Source: an uncultured Anaerolineae bacterium
Lineage (GTDB): Bacteria; Chloroflexota; Anaerolineae; Promineifilales; Promineifilaceae
Assembly: GCA_905479495.1 (NCBI GenBank)
Contig: CAJQMR010000021.1
Span: 1 to 64,000 of the forward strand
Length of the DNA: 64,000 bases
Direction of reading: 5' to 3'
Shown in pieces: positions 18,034 through 25,690 of this stretch. The notes under the pieces were generated by a model that had not been told where the DNA came from, searched no databases, and saw only the letters and a list, made by a program, of their open reading frames with translations. The position numbers and the translations under genes were made by a program. How positions within the stretch are numbered: the first letter of the stretch is position 1; every line of letters starts with the position of its first letter.

Positions 18034-18330
18034 ATGGATGAACGAATTTGTTATCAAGGTTTCAACTTTGAGTGGGACGTTGACAAAGCCGATGCAAATT
18101 ATAGGAGACATGGCGTCAAATTTCAGACGGCCGTTGAAATGTTCTTTGATCCTTTCTTGATGGCTTTAGAAGATAGAATTGAAGAAGGTGAAAAGCGGCA
18201 TCATGCAATTGGTATGACAAAAAGCTGGCAAGTTTTGTTTGTCGCTTTTGTCTGGCGCAATGATGATATTCGTTTGATTTCGGCGCGCTTGGCAACCAAC
18301 AATGAGAGAAAACGATATGAGCGTGGATAA
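18034..18330 (+). CDS. brnT: BrnT-family toxin (RelE-like ribonuclease)
   Basis: The 98-residue protein follows the BrnT pattern closely: FEWDVDKADANYRRHGVKF near the start, FFDPF, GEKRHHAIG, and the C-terminal RLISARLATNNERKRYE. BrnT toxins are RelE-fold RNases that stop translation and are neutralised by a DNA-binding partner encoded just downstream. That is the order here, with overlap. The ATG is only 3 bases after the apparent -10 box, so the transcript would be leaderless or the start must be reconsidered. No later in-frame ATG preserves the conserved FEWD. Confidence 0.85.
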   Translation: MDERICYQGFNFEWDVDKADANYRRHGVKFQTAVEMFFDPFLMALEDRIEEGEKRHHAIGMTKSWQVLFVAFVWRNDDIRLISARLATNNERKRYERG

Positions 18331-18616
18331 ATTGAAGGCAAAATTGCAACCAAACCGTAAAAAAGTAATGGTGAGTATTCGTATGCCAGAAGACGTAGTC
18401 GAAGATTTGAAGCAGGTAGCGCCTTTGCTTGGTTTTTCTGGGTACCAGCCGCTTATGCGAGCTTACATTGGCCAGGGGCTACGGGCGGATTTGGAGCGAC
18501 TGAATCAGGAGACAGAACTCTCGCGGCTGGTTGAGAGTTTACGGCGGCAGGGGGTGAAGGAGGAGGTGTTAGTTACGGCCGTTGCCGAAGCCAGGGCCGA
18601 ATACAATGTCAAATAA
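18317..18616 (+). CDS. BrnA-like ribbon-helix-helix antitoxin
   Basis: The protein (about 99 residues from ATG 18317; an ATG at 18302 is also in frame) has a CopG/RHH-like core (VMVSIRMPEDVVEDLKQVAPLLGFSGYQPLMRAYIGQGL) and a charged C-terminal tail. It overlaps the toxin gene and should bind both the toxin and the palindrome upstream. The long tail is not typical of all BrnA proteins, so this is an antitoxin by context and fold rather than certain BrnA. Its end overlaps the convergent GNAT gene by 8 bases. Confidence 0.75.
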   Translation: MSVDKLKAKLQPNRKKVMVSIRMPEDVVEDLKQVAPLLGFSGYQPLMRAYIGQGLRADLERLNQETELSRLVESLRRQGVKEEVLVTAVAEARAEYNVK

Positions 18617-19529
18617 TCGTTTTGCTGTAAATGTGATACGTCTGCACCGTTTCCATCCCCGCTTTTTCGTATAGGCGCGGCACGTTGGTCAGACTTCCCG
18701 AATCTACGCTGAGCTGCACCTTTTTGACGCCCCGTTTGTAAAATGCACCAAAAGAATGCTGTAACAGTGCCAACCCGATGCCGTGTCCACGCCAATTGCG
18801 CCGCACCCCTAAATGATCAATCAGGCCACAATCACGCTCTGGCAAATAAAAGTTGAGGCAAACGCCCACAACCTCTTCTTCGTGGCAGGCCAAAAACCAC
18901 AAGGTTGGATCAAAGCGTTCGCTGTTGAGGCTCATGCGTTTAGACCAGGCCGCAAACGTCAGAGGGTTGGAATAGCCTTTGTCCAGAGAGGCAGCTTCAT
19001 CTGTTTCGTAGGTGGCTTGTTCGTCCTGGTTGGGGAGGAACGGCCGTACCTCAATTCCCTCTGGCCAAACCGCAGCCGGTGGTGGCTCCTGCATCTCAAT
19101 TTCCATGATGAGGAAGGTTAAGCTGCGTTCATAACCGGCCTCGGTAAAAATCTGTTGGTTTTGCGAATTTCTGCCGCTCACCTGAGCGATAAGTTGTGTG
19201 CCGTCTGCTAAATTGGCTTCCAATGAGACTAAAAGTTGTCTGCCAATTTCGGAAGATGAGGGGGTTGGGGTGAGGTAGAGTTGGGTTGAAAATCTGGTGG
19301 GGTGATACGGCCGTATCTCCGCATACCCTACAAGCTGATCATCAGAAGAAACGACAACCCGACTATGTTTAGCCAGAGAAAATTCAGGATCGTGCCACTG
19401 CTGGCGCAAATCCTCAAGTGAAATAAGCGTATCACCAAAATCCAACATATTTTGCTGGACGATTAGGTTGTAGACAACATCCAGGTCAAACAAAGTGACA
19501 GGACGTAGCTGAAGCTGCTTACTTCTCAT
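18609..19529 (-). CDS. Tandem GNAT N-acetyltransferase
   Basis: The protein of about 306 residues has two GNAT-like halves. The C-terminal one carries the acetyl-CoA pyrophosphate loop VRRNWRGHGIGLALLQHSF and the NVPRLYEKAGMETV segment. The N-terminal half is degenerate and has no clear R/QxxGxG/A loop. Such double GNATs acetylate amines or aminoglycoside-like or peptide substrates. The target is not predictable. ATG 19529 is preferred over the TTG two codons earlier. It ends convergently with the antitoxin gene. Confidence 0.8.
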   Translation of the reverse strand: MRSKQLQLRPVTLFDLDVVYNLIVQQNMLDFGDTLISLEDLRQQWHDPEFSLAKHSRVVVSSDDQLVGYAEIRPYHPTRFSTQLYLTPTPSSSEIGRQLLVSLEANLADGTQLIAQVSGRNSQNQQIFTEAGYERSLTFLIMEIEMQEPPPAAVWPEGIEVRPFLPNQDEQATYETDEAASLDKGYSNPLTFAAWSKRMSLNSERFDPTLWFLACHEEEVVGVCLNFYLPERDCGLIDHLGVRRNWRGHGIGLALLQHSFGAFYKRGVKKVQLSVDSGSLTNVPRLYEKAGMETVQTYHIYSKTII

Positions 19530-19679
19530 AGCCAAAACCGAACCCTACTCAAACACCACTTAGACCAGTTTGCTATTCAACGCTCTGTTCAGGTGCGCTG
19601 GCGCGGTCAGCCAAAATCTCCACCGTAGCCAACGCGCTAGTCGTATGAAGGCTTGCGCCAGCGTTACCTGGAACAATTG

Positions 19680-20936
19680 TTAGGCAGATCCTTCTTGTTC
19701 ATCATTGTTTAGAATATCAATTTGCTCTAATGTATCGCAACAATCAATAAGCCACTTATCATTGAAAAACACCACTTCATAAATATTTCTCTGAGTTGCT
19801 CTCAGCTTCTTGTGATTTATGTAATGGTCTTCCCAAAATTCATCCACTATCACCTTAAATTTGTTATTGGAGATCAGTTGCCAATTCACTAAATCAAGGT
19901 TTAGAAAACTACATGACTTTACTTCATCATCAAACATACATTCCACTTCGTCTTCTGCATCTTGTTTTGCCCGAAATAAACCCCTTGGGGTTGTAGTTGC
20001 ATCGAGATAGCGTATGTCTCCATCACTGGTGAGTACCTTACACCAATCATCATTATGCTTTCTCAACAAATCAAGTATTTCGGCTTTGGGGAATTCTTGT
20101 ACATTATCAGACCAATTGACATGTGGACGCAATTCACGACAACGATTCACGAGCGCATCAAATCTTCCATAGCGAACACAGTACTCTATTAACTCTCTAG
20201 CCTTATCTGTTAGTGTGTTTCCTGCTATGTTTTCGTGTTTAATGTTCAAATCAAAACAAAGGTTATGCAATTCACTTGAGTTAAAGTACTCAACCAAGAG
20301 ATCGCGAAGTTTTACTTTATTCATTGGCTGGCTTTTCCACTGTGGTTTATCGTTACTGTTAACAAAAGGACTTTTGGGGCCTGTTTCTAGCTTCTTTAAG
20401 ATACGGAGTCTTTTCTTTAGCTCCCCTATGATCTCTTCAAAAGGTATTTCTTCGATATTGCCATATAATTCCTGAGATGAAAACTCCTCGTGTGGAATCC
20501 ATGGTCGTTCAACATATTGAGTAGTAGATATTCCCCAGAGAACCGTAGCTCCTTCGGGAATGTGAAATGCAAAGTTTTGTTTTTCAAGGGTTATGATTTG
20601 TTCCAGTGTTGTTTTTTGTGGAACGAGTTCATCGTTAGGGCATGTAGGAAGGGTATTGAGATGGTAGCCCCATGATTTACTTGAGTCGAGAGTAAATAAC
20701 ATATCCGCTTTTCTCTTGCAACTCCTACATCGTCTCAAGTATGGAATTTTCCGGTATTGGAGTTCTCCAGCATTTGTAAATATGTGATGGAAAGACAGCA
20801 TCATTTGGTCTTTGATTATAAAGAATTGTTGCCGATGATACTCAGATATTTTGTGTTCCCCAGAAAGCCAGCTTACCCATTGGAGCAACTTCAGCGTTTC
20901 AAGAAGAAAGGAATTTCTATTTTCTATACCTTCCAT
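19680..20936 (-). CDS. Effector-associated-domain protein of unknown function (EAD7-like plus Cys-containing N-terminus)
   Basis: No enzyme function is recognised. The middle (about residues 215-280) is a helical EAD with SELHNLCFDLNIKHENI and GRFDALVNRCRELRPHVNW. It nearly matches the C-terminal domain of the TIR protein encoded at 9,284. The N-terminal part has a CRSCKRK pair and a later Cys that may bind a metal. The C-terminal part, with VDEFWEDHYINHKK and VVFFNDKWLIDCC, looks like an NTF2-like or ARC6-IMS-like fold (weak). The gene is AT-richer than its neighbours and lies in a 2-kb stretch without the ACGGCCGT motif, both signs of transfer. ATG 20936 is preferred to TTG 20954. Confidence 0.6.
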   Translation of the reverse strand: MEGIENRNSFLLETLKLLQWVSWLSGEHKISEYHRQQFFIIKDQMMLSFHHIFTNAGELQYRKIPYLRRCRSCKRKADMLFTLDSSKSWGYHLNTLPTCPNDELVPQKTTLEQIITLEKQNFAFHIPEGATVLWGISTTQYVERPWIPHEEFSSQELYGNIEEIPFEEIIGELKKRLRILKKLETGPKSPFVNSNDKPQWKSQPMNKVKLRDLLVEYFNSSELHNLCFDLNIKHENIAGNTLTDKARELIEYCVRYGRFDALVNRCRELRPHVNWSDNVQEFPKAEILDLLRKHNDDWCKVLTSDGDIRYLDATTTPRGLFRAKQDAEDEVECMFDDEVKSCSFLNLDLVNWQLISNNKFKVIVDEFWEDHYINHKKLRATQRNIYEVVFFNDKWLIDCCDTLEQIDILNNDEQEGSA

Positions 20937-21082
20937 TTCAATATCCGATAGCAAGACCAGAATTAACGACGATTAAGAGACCTCTGGTTCATACTGACTA
21001 CAATGCTAAAAAATTATTACACAAGTAAAAAGTCATTTTCTCCCATGCCATCACGACTTTTACAAGCCTAACAATTATTCAA

Positions 21083-21210
21083 CAACTTGCCGCTGTGTAT
21101 AAACCCAGGATTTTCGTCTTATACACATGATTTTTAGACCGCAAGTTGCATAAATCCTCTATAGCGGGGCGATTGCAGCAAAAGACGATTTTTTGGGTGT
21201 TTTGCAACTT
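21083..21210 (-). promoter_or_regulatory. Nested and alternative inverted repeats upstream of the EAD gene
   Basis: CAACTTGC (21083-21090) can pair with GCAAGTTG (21141-21148). Inside it, TGTGTATAA (21094-21102) pairs with TTATACACA (21119-21127). The 21143-21150 segment AAGTTGCA can instead pair with TGCAACTT (21203-21210). The region is the 5' side of the EAD gene, so the two folds could be regulatory. The remainder of the 20,937-21,310 gap is AT-rich without an ORF. Confidence 0.45.
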
Positions 21211-21310
21211 GATCATTCTTAGCCAAGCGTGTTTGGATTAAATTGCAGCGCCACAGTAGTATAAAATTATTTGGTGCCTTTTTCAATGGACTTTACGGCC
21301 GTTGCAAAAA

Positions 21311-22288
21311 CTAAAGCAGTTTATCCACAAAGGCGGGCAGGGCGGCTGCGCCGCCAGTGTGCCAGAAGAGGACGCTTTGGCCGCGCGTAAAGGCCCCCCA
21401 GCGAATGAGATCAATCAGGCCGCCCATGGCCCGACCCGTGTAGACCGGATCGAGCAAAACGCCCTCCAACTGGGCCACCATCTGAATCGCTTCCCGCTCC
21501 GTTTCGCCCACCATGGCGTAGCCTTCACCCAAGTAATCATCATTCACTTCCACCCGGTTGGCAATGGAAACAGTGCCTACGCCCAAATGCGTCGCGGTGG
21601 CCGTGGCCAGCGCCGACACCTGCATCTGCAAATCTTCGGCGGGATGATCGACGCTGATGCCCAGCACCTGTCCGCGAAAACCGTACACTTCGGCTCCCAG
21701 AACAATGCCTGCCTGGGTGCCGCCGCTGCTGCTGGCAAACACAATAAAGTCGATGTTGATGCTGGCAGCGGCAAGCTGTTCCGTCAGTTCTTGCATGGCC
21801 AGGACGTAACTGGTGGCTCCCATCACGTTGGAGCCGCCCAGCGGAATGAGGTACGGTTTGTGGCCCATTACGCGCTGCTCGCTGGCCACTTCGGCCATCA
21901 CTTCATTACGCGGTTGGTCGCCAGTCCAGTAGAGATGGGCACCCAGCAGTTTGTCTAACAGCAAGTTGCCCTGAAAATGCGACTGTTCCTCGCCCCGCAA
22001 AACCAGGCTGCATCCCAGACCAAAATGGGCGGCGGCTGCGGCCGTTTGCCGGCAGTGATTGCTTTGCGGTGCGCCCGTGGTAATCAGATGGTCGCAACCT
22101 TGTGCCAGCGCATCGGCCACCAAAAACTCCAGCTTGCGCGTTTTATTACCGCCGGTGGCCAACCCGGTTTGGTCGTCACGCTTCATGTAAATGTCTGGCC
22201 CGCCCAGATGTTTGCTGAGGCGTTCCAATTTTTCCAAAGGAGTGGGCAGGTGGGCAAGCAGTTTGCGATCGGGATAGTTTACATTCAT
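21311..22288 (-). CDS. PLP-dependent D-cysteine desulfhydrase / ACC deaminase family enzyme
   Basis: The 325-residue protein is a fold-type II PLP enzyme. Lys49 in TGGNKTRKLE forms the Schiff base, the GAPQSNHCRQTAAAAA segment follows, and the phosphate loop is SSSGGTQAG. Family members deaminate 1-aminocyclopropane-1-carboxylate or release sulfide and pyruvate from D-cysteine. The residues that separate these activities cannot be judged by eye. It lies just downstream of the MalT-BTAD gene with 29 bases between, but has its own probable promoter there. Confidence 0.85.
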   Translation of the reverse strand: MNVNYPDRKLLAHLPTPLEKLERLSKHLGGPDIYMKRDDQTGLATGGNKTRKLEFLVADALAQGCDHLITTGAPQSNHCRQTAAAAAHFGLGCSLVLRGEEQSHFQGNLLLDKLLGAHLYWTGDQPRNEVMAEVASEQRVMGHKPYLIPLGGSNVMGATSYVLAMQELTEQLAAASINIDFIVFASSSGGTQAGIVLGAEVYGFRGQVLGISVDHPAEDLQMQVSALATATATHLGVGTVSIANRVEVNDDYLGEGYAMVGETEREAIQMVAQLEGVLLDPVYTGRAMGGLIDLIRWGAFTRGQSVLFWHTGGAAALPAFVDKLL

Positions 22289-22295
22289 GGGGCTG

Positions 22296-22301
22296 ATTAT
22301 A
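22296..22301 (-). promoter_or_regulatory. -10 hexamer TATAAT 7 bases before the PLP-enzyme start
   Basis: On the minus strand TATAAT is followed by seven bases and then ATG 22288, without a Shine-Dalgarno sequence. This again implies a leaderless or almost leaderless transcript. Confidence 0.45.
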
Positions 22302-22317
22302 TCTTTTGGGGCGAAAG

Positions 22318-25300
22318 TTATCGAATAGTTTCGTAAAGTTCAATGGTGGCCTGGGCTGGCAGGACGCCCAGACCCGTTTGCAGAGCTGCTTCACAGCGTT
22401 GATAGGTGCGTAGGGCTTGCACACGGTTGCCAAGTTGCACGTGGGCCTGGATGAGCAGACGATAGGCATTTTCCCAACAATCATCCTGCTGCAAAATATT
22501 TTGGCAGAGGTTGACAACCGTTTCCCAGGCCTCTTGTTTCGCAAACCATTGGGCCAGCCGATCGGCCGTTTGCAGGTAGCGGGCGCGCAGCCGTTCGCGT
22601 TCTTCATGGGACCAGGTTTCGTAGGGATAGGCTTGCAGGTAGTCGCCTTCGTAGAGGGAAACGGCCGTTTCATAAAACCCCACCGCCTGTTCCCGATTTT
22701 TTGTGTATTGCTGGTCGCCCTGCTCAATCAACTGCTCAAACTCAATCGCATCCAGCCAAAGATCCGCCTCTTCGCGCAGCCCATACCGACTGCCATCGCG
22801 CACCACAAAGGCGCTGGGGGCATTCCGCTTACGGGTTGGTTCCAACACAGAGCACATGGCGCTGAAAGCGATCTTAAAATCGCGCACTGCGCCGTCAGGG
22901 TCCAGCTCTGGCCAGAGCATCTCGGCAATCTGGTCCCGATGCAACAAGGTGCCGCGAAACGTGAGCAATAGTTGCAGCAGCTGGCGCGATTTTTTGCGCC
23001 GCCAGGCTCGGCTGGGCAGCTCGTCATTGCCTTGCCAGATGCGGAACGGTCCCAGCGTTTGAATGCGCAGCTGAAAGCCAGGGTGCAGCTCAACTTGGGA
23101 CAGATTCAGCTGCATGAGGATGGTCTCGGCTGTAGCGGCGTGTCGGCTGTTTTCGCGAGCAAAGAGCAGCAGCGGTACCAGCGCCCGTGGATCGGGCGGG
23201 CCAGGTAAGGTCCGGCGATAGAAGAGAAATTCGTATTGATGTTGGTTGATGAGCGGCAGCAGATCGTCTAAATCTCGCTTGAGTCGGGTTTCATCCCCGG
23301 TTTTGTGCCACAGCAGGCAGCGCCAGAGGCGCACGGCCGTTTCGCCAAACAGATCGCTGCAATCATGAAAACCTGCCGCCGCCTGTGCCAGCCATTCATT
23401 GGCTTCTTGAGCCATGCCCAGCAAGGTGTACGTCGCTCCCATTGCCAGGCGAATGTTCATTTCAACCCATTCATCGCCGTGCAGACGGGCCAGGGCAATG
23501 CCTTCCTGCGCATAGCTGAGCGCCGTTTTGTGATCGCCGGGAAAACCATGCGCCTGGCACAAGCCCCAAAACGCCTCAATTTTTAGGCGCGGTACCTCCA
23601 ATTGTTCACTGAGGACAAGCCCCTGCTGGAAACTGCGACGCGCCTGTTCATAACCTTGCTCGTTTTTATGCAGCAGCCAAGCATGCCCCTGGCGAAAATG
23701 CCCAACGGCCGTAATAAATTGTGAATTGAGCGCTTGACCTCGTTCGGTCCCGGCAACGGCTGTTTGCAGCGCCGCCTCTGCTTCACCTAGATTGGCCAAA
23801 ATCAGCGAGAGCAGCAGGAGCGTTTCACGATGAGCTCTGGGGCGCAGCACAGGCGCTTGCTCTTCGAGTTTAGCCTGCGCTTCTAGCATGGCGCGCGCTT
23901 CGGCCAGCCGACCCGTACGCAGCAGCAGCCGCACCGGCAGTTCGGCCTGATCTGGCCCCTGAGCGCGCAGCTCTCGGGCCTGCACCTGATAATTTTCTGC
24001 TTCCTGCATCCGCCCCTGATTGAGTAAATTTTCGGCCAGCAGCTCCAGCAACCGCGCCTGGCTGTCGCGGTCATCCTGACCATCAGACAAACGCAGGGCT
24101 TCTTGCAAAAGTTCTTCGCCTTTGGTGGGATTGACCGTGTCCAAATAGACGCGTGCCTGACCGCGCAGTGCCTGGCCAATGCTGCGCCGGTTCCCCTTGG
24201 CGCGGCTGCGCTGTTCGGCCTGTTGGTACCAGCCGAGTGCCTCATCAAAACGGGAATGCAGCCGGGCGATGTCACCCAGGTAGGTTAGCAGAGGGGGATA
24301 ATGGGCTAAAATATCGGGAGGCAGATAGCCGATCCAGTTGGCCAGGGTATCCAGTCGGCCTAACCGCACCATGCGCCGCCCTAACGTGGCCAATAAAACG
24401 GCCGCTTTCTCATACGCTTCAGCCGCCAGCAAATGGTAAATGGCTTCTTCCTCATCTCCCTGATGTTGGTAAATGGTAGCTGCCTGCTGATGTAAATTGT
24501 CGGCTTCGCTGGGGGCCAGCTGGCTGTAAAGCAGCTCGCGGAACAGATGATGGTAGCGTACGTAGCCGTTGCCCAAATTGACCACAAACAAGCCTTTTTC
24601 CAGCAGGTAGCGCAGCATTTGTTGGCTGTCTTGGCGGCGGCGCAGCTGGTTGCACAAAGGGGTTGTCATTTCACGGAGAACGGCCGTTTCCCGCAAAAAC
24701 GCCTGAATATCTTCTGGCTGCTGGGCCAGTACCTCTTGGGCCAAAAATTGGAACAAATCGCTGGCCGTGCCTGAAAGCTGTGACAGCGCCTGGGCCAGCG
24801 ACGCACCACCGTCCCGCTGCAATTGCTGCCAGATCAGGTGTAGGGCAATGGGCCACCCTTCAACCCGATTGATCACCATCGACGCTTGCTCCAGCGAGAG
24901 CGCGTGACCATACGTCTCGCGGAATAGGGCATCAATTTCGGTGGGGGTAAAGGCCAGCTCTTTCTGGTCAATTTCCAACAGCTGTCCCTTCACCCGCCAG
25001 GTCACCAACGAGGGCAAAGTTAATGGATAGCGACTGGCTAAAATGATGTGCAGGTGATCTGGAGCGAGGCCGATCAATCGATCCAAAATGCGGACAGGTT
25101 CACTGCTGTCGTTAATGAGGTGTACGTCATCCAACACCAAAAAAGTGGGCTGGCTGAGTTCACGGGCCAGTTCGTTGATGAGGCTGTCGATAACGGCCGT
25201 CCAGCTGGGTTGTTGTCGTTGTTGCCCCCATGCTTCCAGCGCGGCCAGGGGCGCATCAGACAAATTGGGGAGGGCAATGCCAAAGCCATGCAGCAGGTGC

Positions 25301-25554
25301 AGCAAAAAAGATTGCACATCGCTGTCTTCGGCTTCTAACCGGTACCAGACAAAGCGCAGGGCGTCTTCTGCCTGGCTTGTTGCCAGGGCTGCCAGGGCGG
25401 TGCTTTTGCCATATCCCGTACCGGCCTGCACAATGGTCAGGCGATGGTTTTGCGCTTCCAGCAGCCGCTGCGTGATGCGTGGCCGGGGCATCGTATGTTG
25501 GGGCGGTCGTGACGGCACCAGTTTGGTCCGTACAATAATGTTTTGCCGATACAC
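22318..25554 (-). CDS. MalT-like STAND ATPase transcriptional regulator with C-terminal BTAD domain
   Basis: The 1078-residue protein starts with a MalT/LuxR-type STAND NTPase: Walker A AGTGYGKST at about residues 43-51, Walker B LVLDDVHLI. A long array of TPR-like helices follows. Instead of a LuxR helix-turn-helix, the C-terminus has a winged-helix/OmpR-like segment (about 830-920) and a BTAD module (ADLWLDAIEFEQLIEQGD... RALRTYQRCEAALQTGLG) as in SARP regulators. It is therefore probably a ligand- and ATP-controlled activator. GTG start 25554 is preceded by AAGGA. Its position behind the amylase gene suggests control of starch or maltodextrin use, by analogy with MalT (inference). Confidence 0.88.
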   Translation of the reverse strand: MYRQNIIVRTKLVPSRPPQHTMPRPRITQRLLEAQNHRLTIVQAGTGYGKSTALAALATSQAEDALRFVWYRLEAEDSDVQSFLLHLLHGFGIALPNLSDAPLAALEAWGQQRQQPSWTAVIDSLINELARELSQPTFLVLDDVHLINDSSEPVRILDRLIGLAPDHLHIILASRYPLTLPSLVTWRVKGQLLEIDQKELAFTPTEIDALFRETYGHALSLEQASMVINRVEGWPIALHLIWQQLQRDGGASLAQALSQLSGTASDLFQFLAQEVLAQQPEDIQAFLRETAVLREMTTPLCNQLRRRQDSQQMLRYLLEKGLFVVNLGNGYVRYHHLFRELLYSQLAPSEADNLHQQAATIYQHQGDEEEAIYHLLAAEAYEKAAVLLATLGRRMVRLGRLDTLANWIGYLPPDILAHYPPLLTYLGDIARLHSRFDEALGWYQQAEQRSRAKGNRRSIGQALRGQARVYLDTVNPTKGEELLQEALRLSDGQDDRDSQARLLELLAENLLNQGRMQEAENYQVQARELRAQGPDQAELPVRLLLRTGRLAEARAMLEAQAKLEEQAPVLRPRAHRETLLLLSLILANLGEAEAALQTAVAGTERGQALNSQFITAVGHFRQGHAWLLHKNEQGYEQARRSFQQGLVLSEQLEVPRLKIEAFWGLCQAHGFPGDHKTALSYAQEGIALARLHGDEWVEMNIRLAMGATYTLLGMAQEANEWLAQAAAGFHDCSDLFGETAVRLWRCLLWHKTGDETRLKRDLDDLLPLINQHQYEFLFYRRTLPGPPDPRALVPLLLFARENSRHAATAETILMQLNLSQVELHPGFQLRIQTLGPFRIWQGNDELPSRAWRRKKSRQLLQLLLTFRGTLLHRDQIAEMLWPELDPDGAVRDFKIAFSAMCSVLEPTRKRNAPSAFVVRDGSRYGLREEADLWLDAIEFEQLIEQGDQQYTKNREQAVGFYETAVSLYEGDYLQAYPYETWSHEERERLRARYLQTADRLAQWFAKQEAWETVVNLCQNILQQDDCWENAYRLLIQAHVQLGNRVQALRTYQRCEAALQTGLGVLPAQATIELYETIR

Positions 25555-25622
25555 AGTTCATCCTTCAACAGTAGAAATTAGTCGTAGGGTGCATTGTAGC
25601 CAGCAGCAGACAGGGGAGCAAA

Positions 25623-25666
25623 TGACAAAACGGCCGTTCCCATCCAGGAACGGCCGTTTCATGTCA
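25623..25666 (-). terminator. Hairpin terminator built from two ACGGCCGT copies, after the amylase gene
   Basis: Arms AAACGGCCGTTCC (25628-25640) and GGAACGGCCGTTT (25647-25659) enclose the loop CATCCA. An outer TGACA/TGTCA extends the stem. It lies 25 bases beyond the amylase stop. The minus-strand tail GTTTTGTCATTT is only moderately T-rich, so termination efficiency is uncertain. Confidence 0.6.
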
Positions 25667-25690
25667 ATCAGGTTTTGTTACAAGCTGGAC

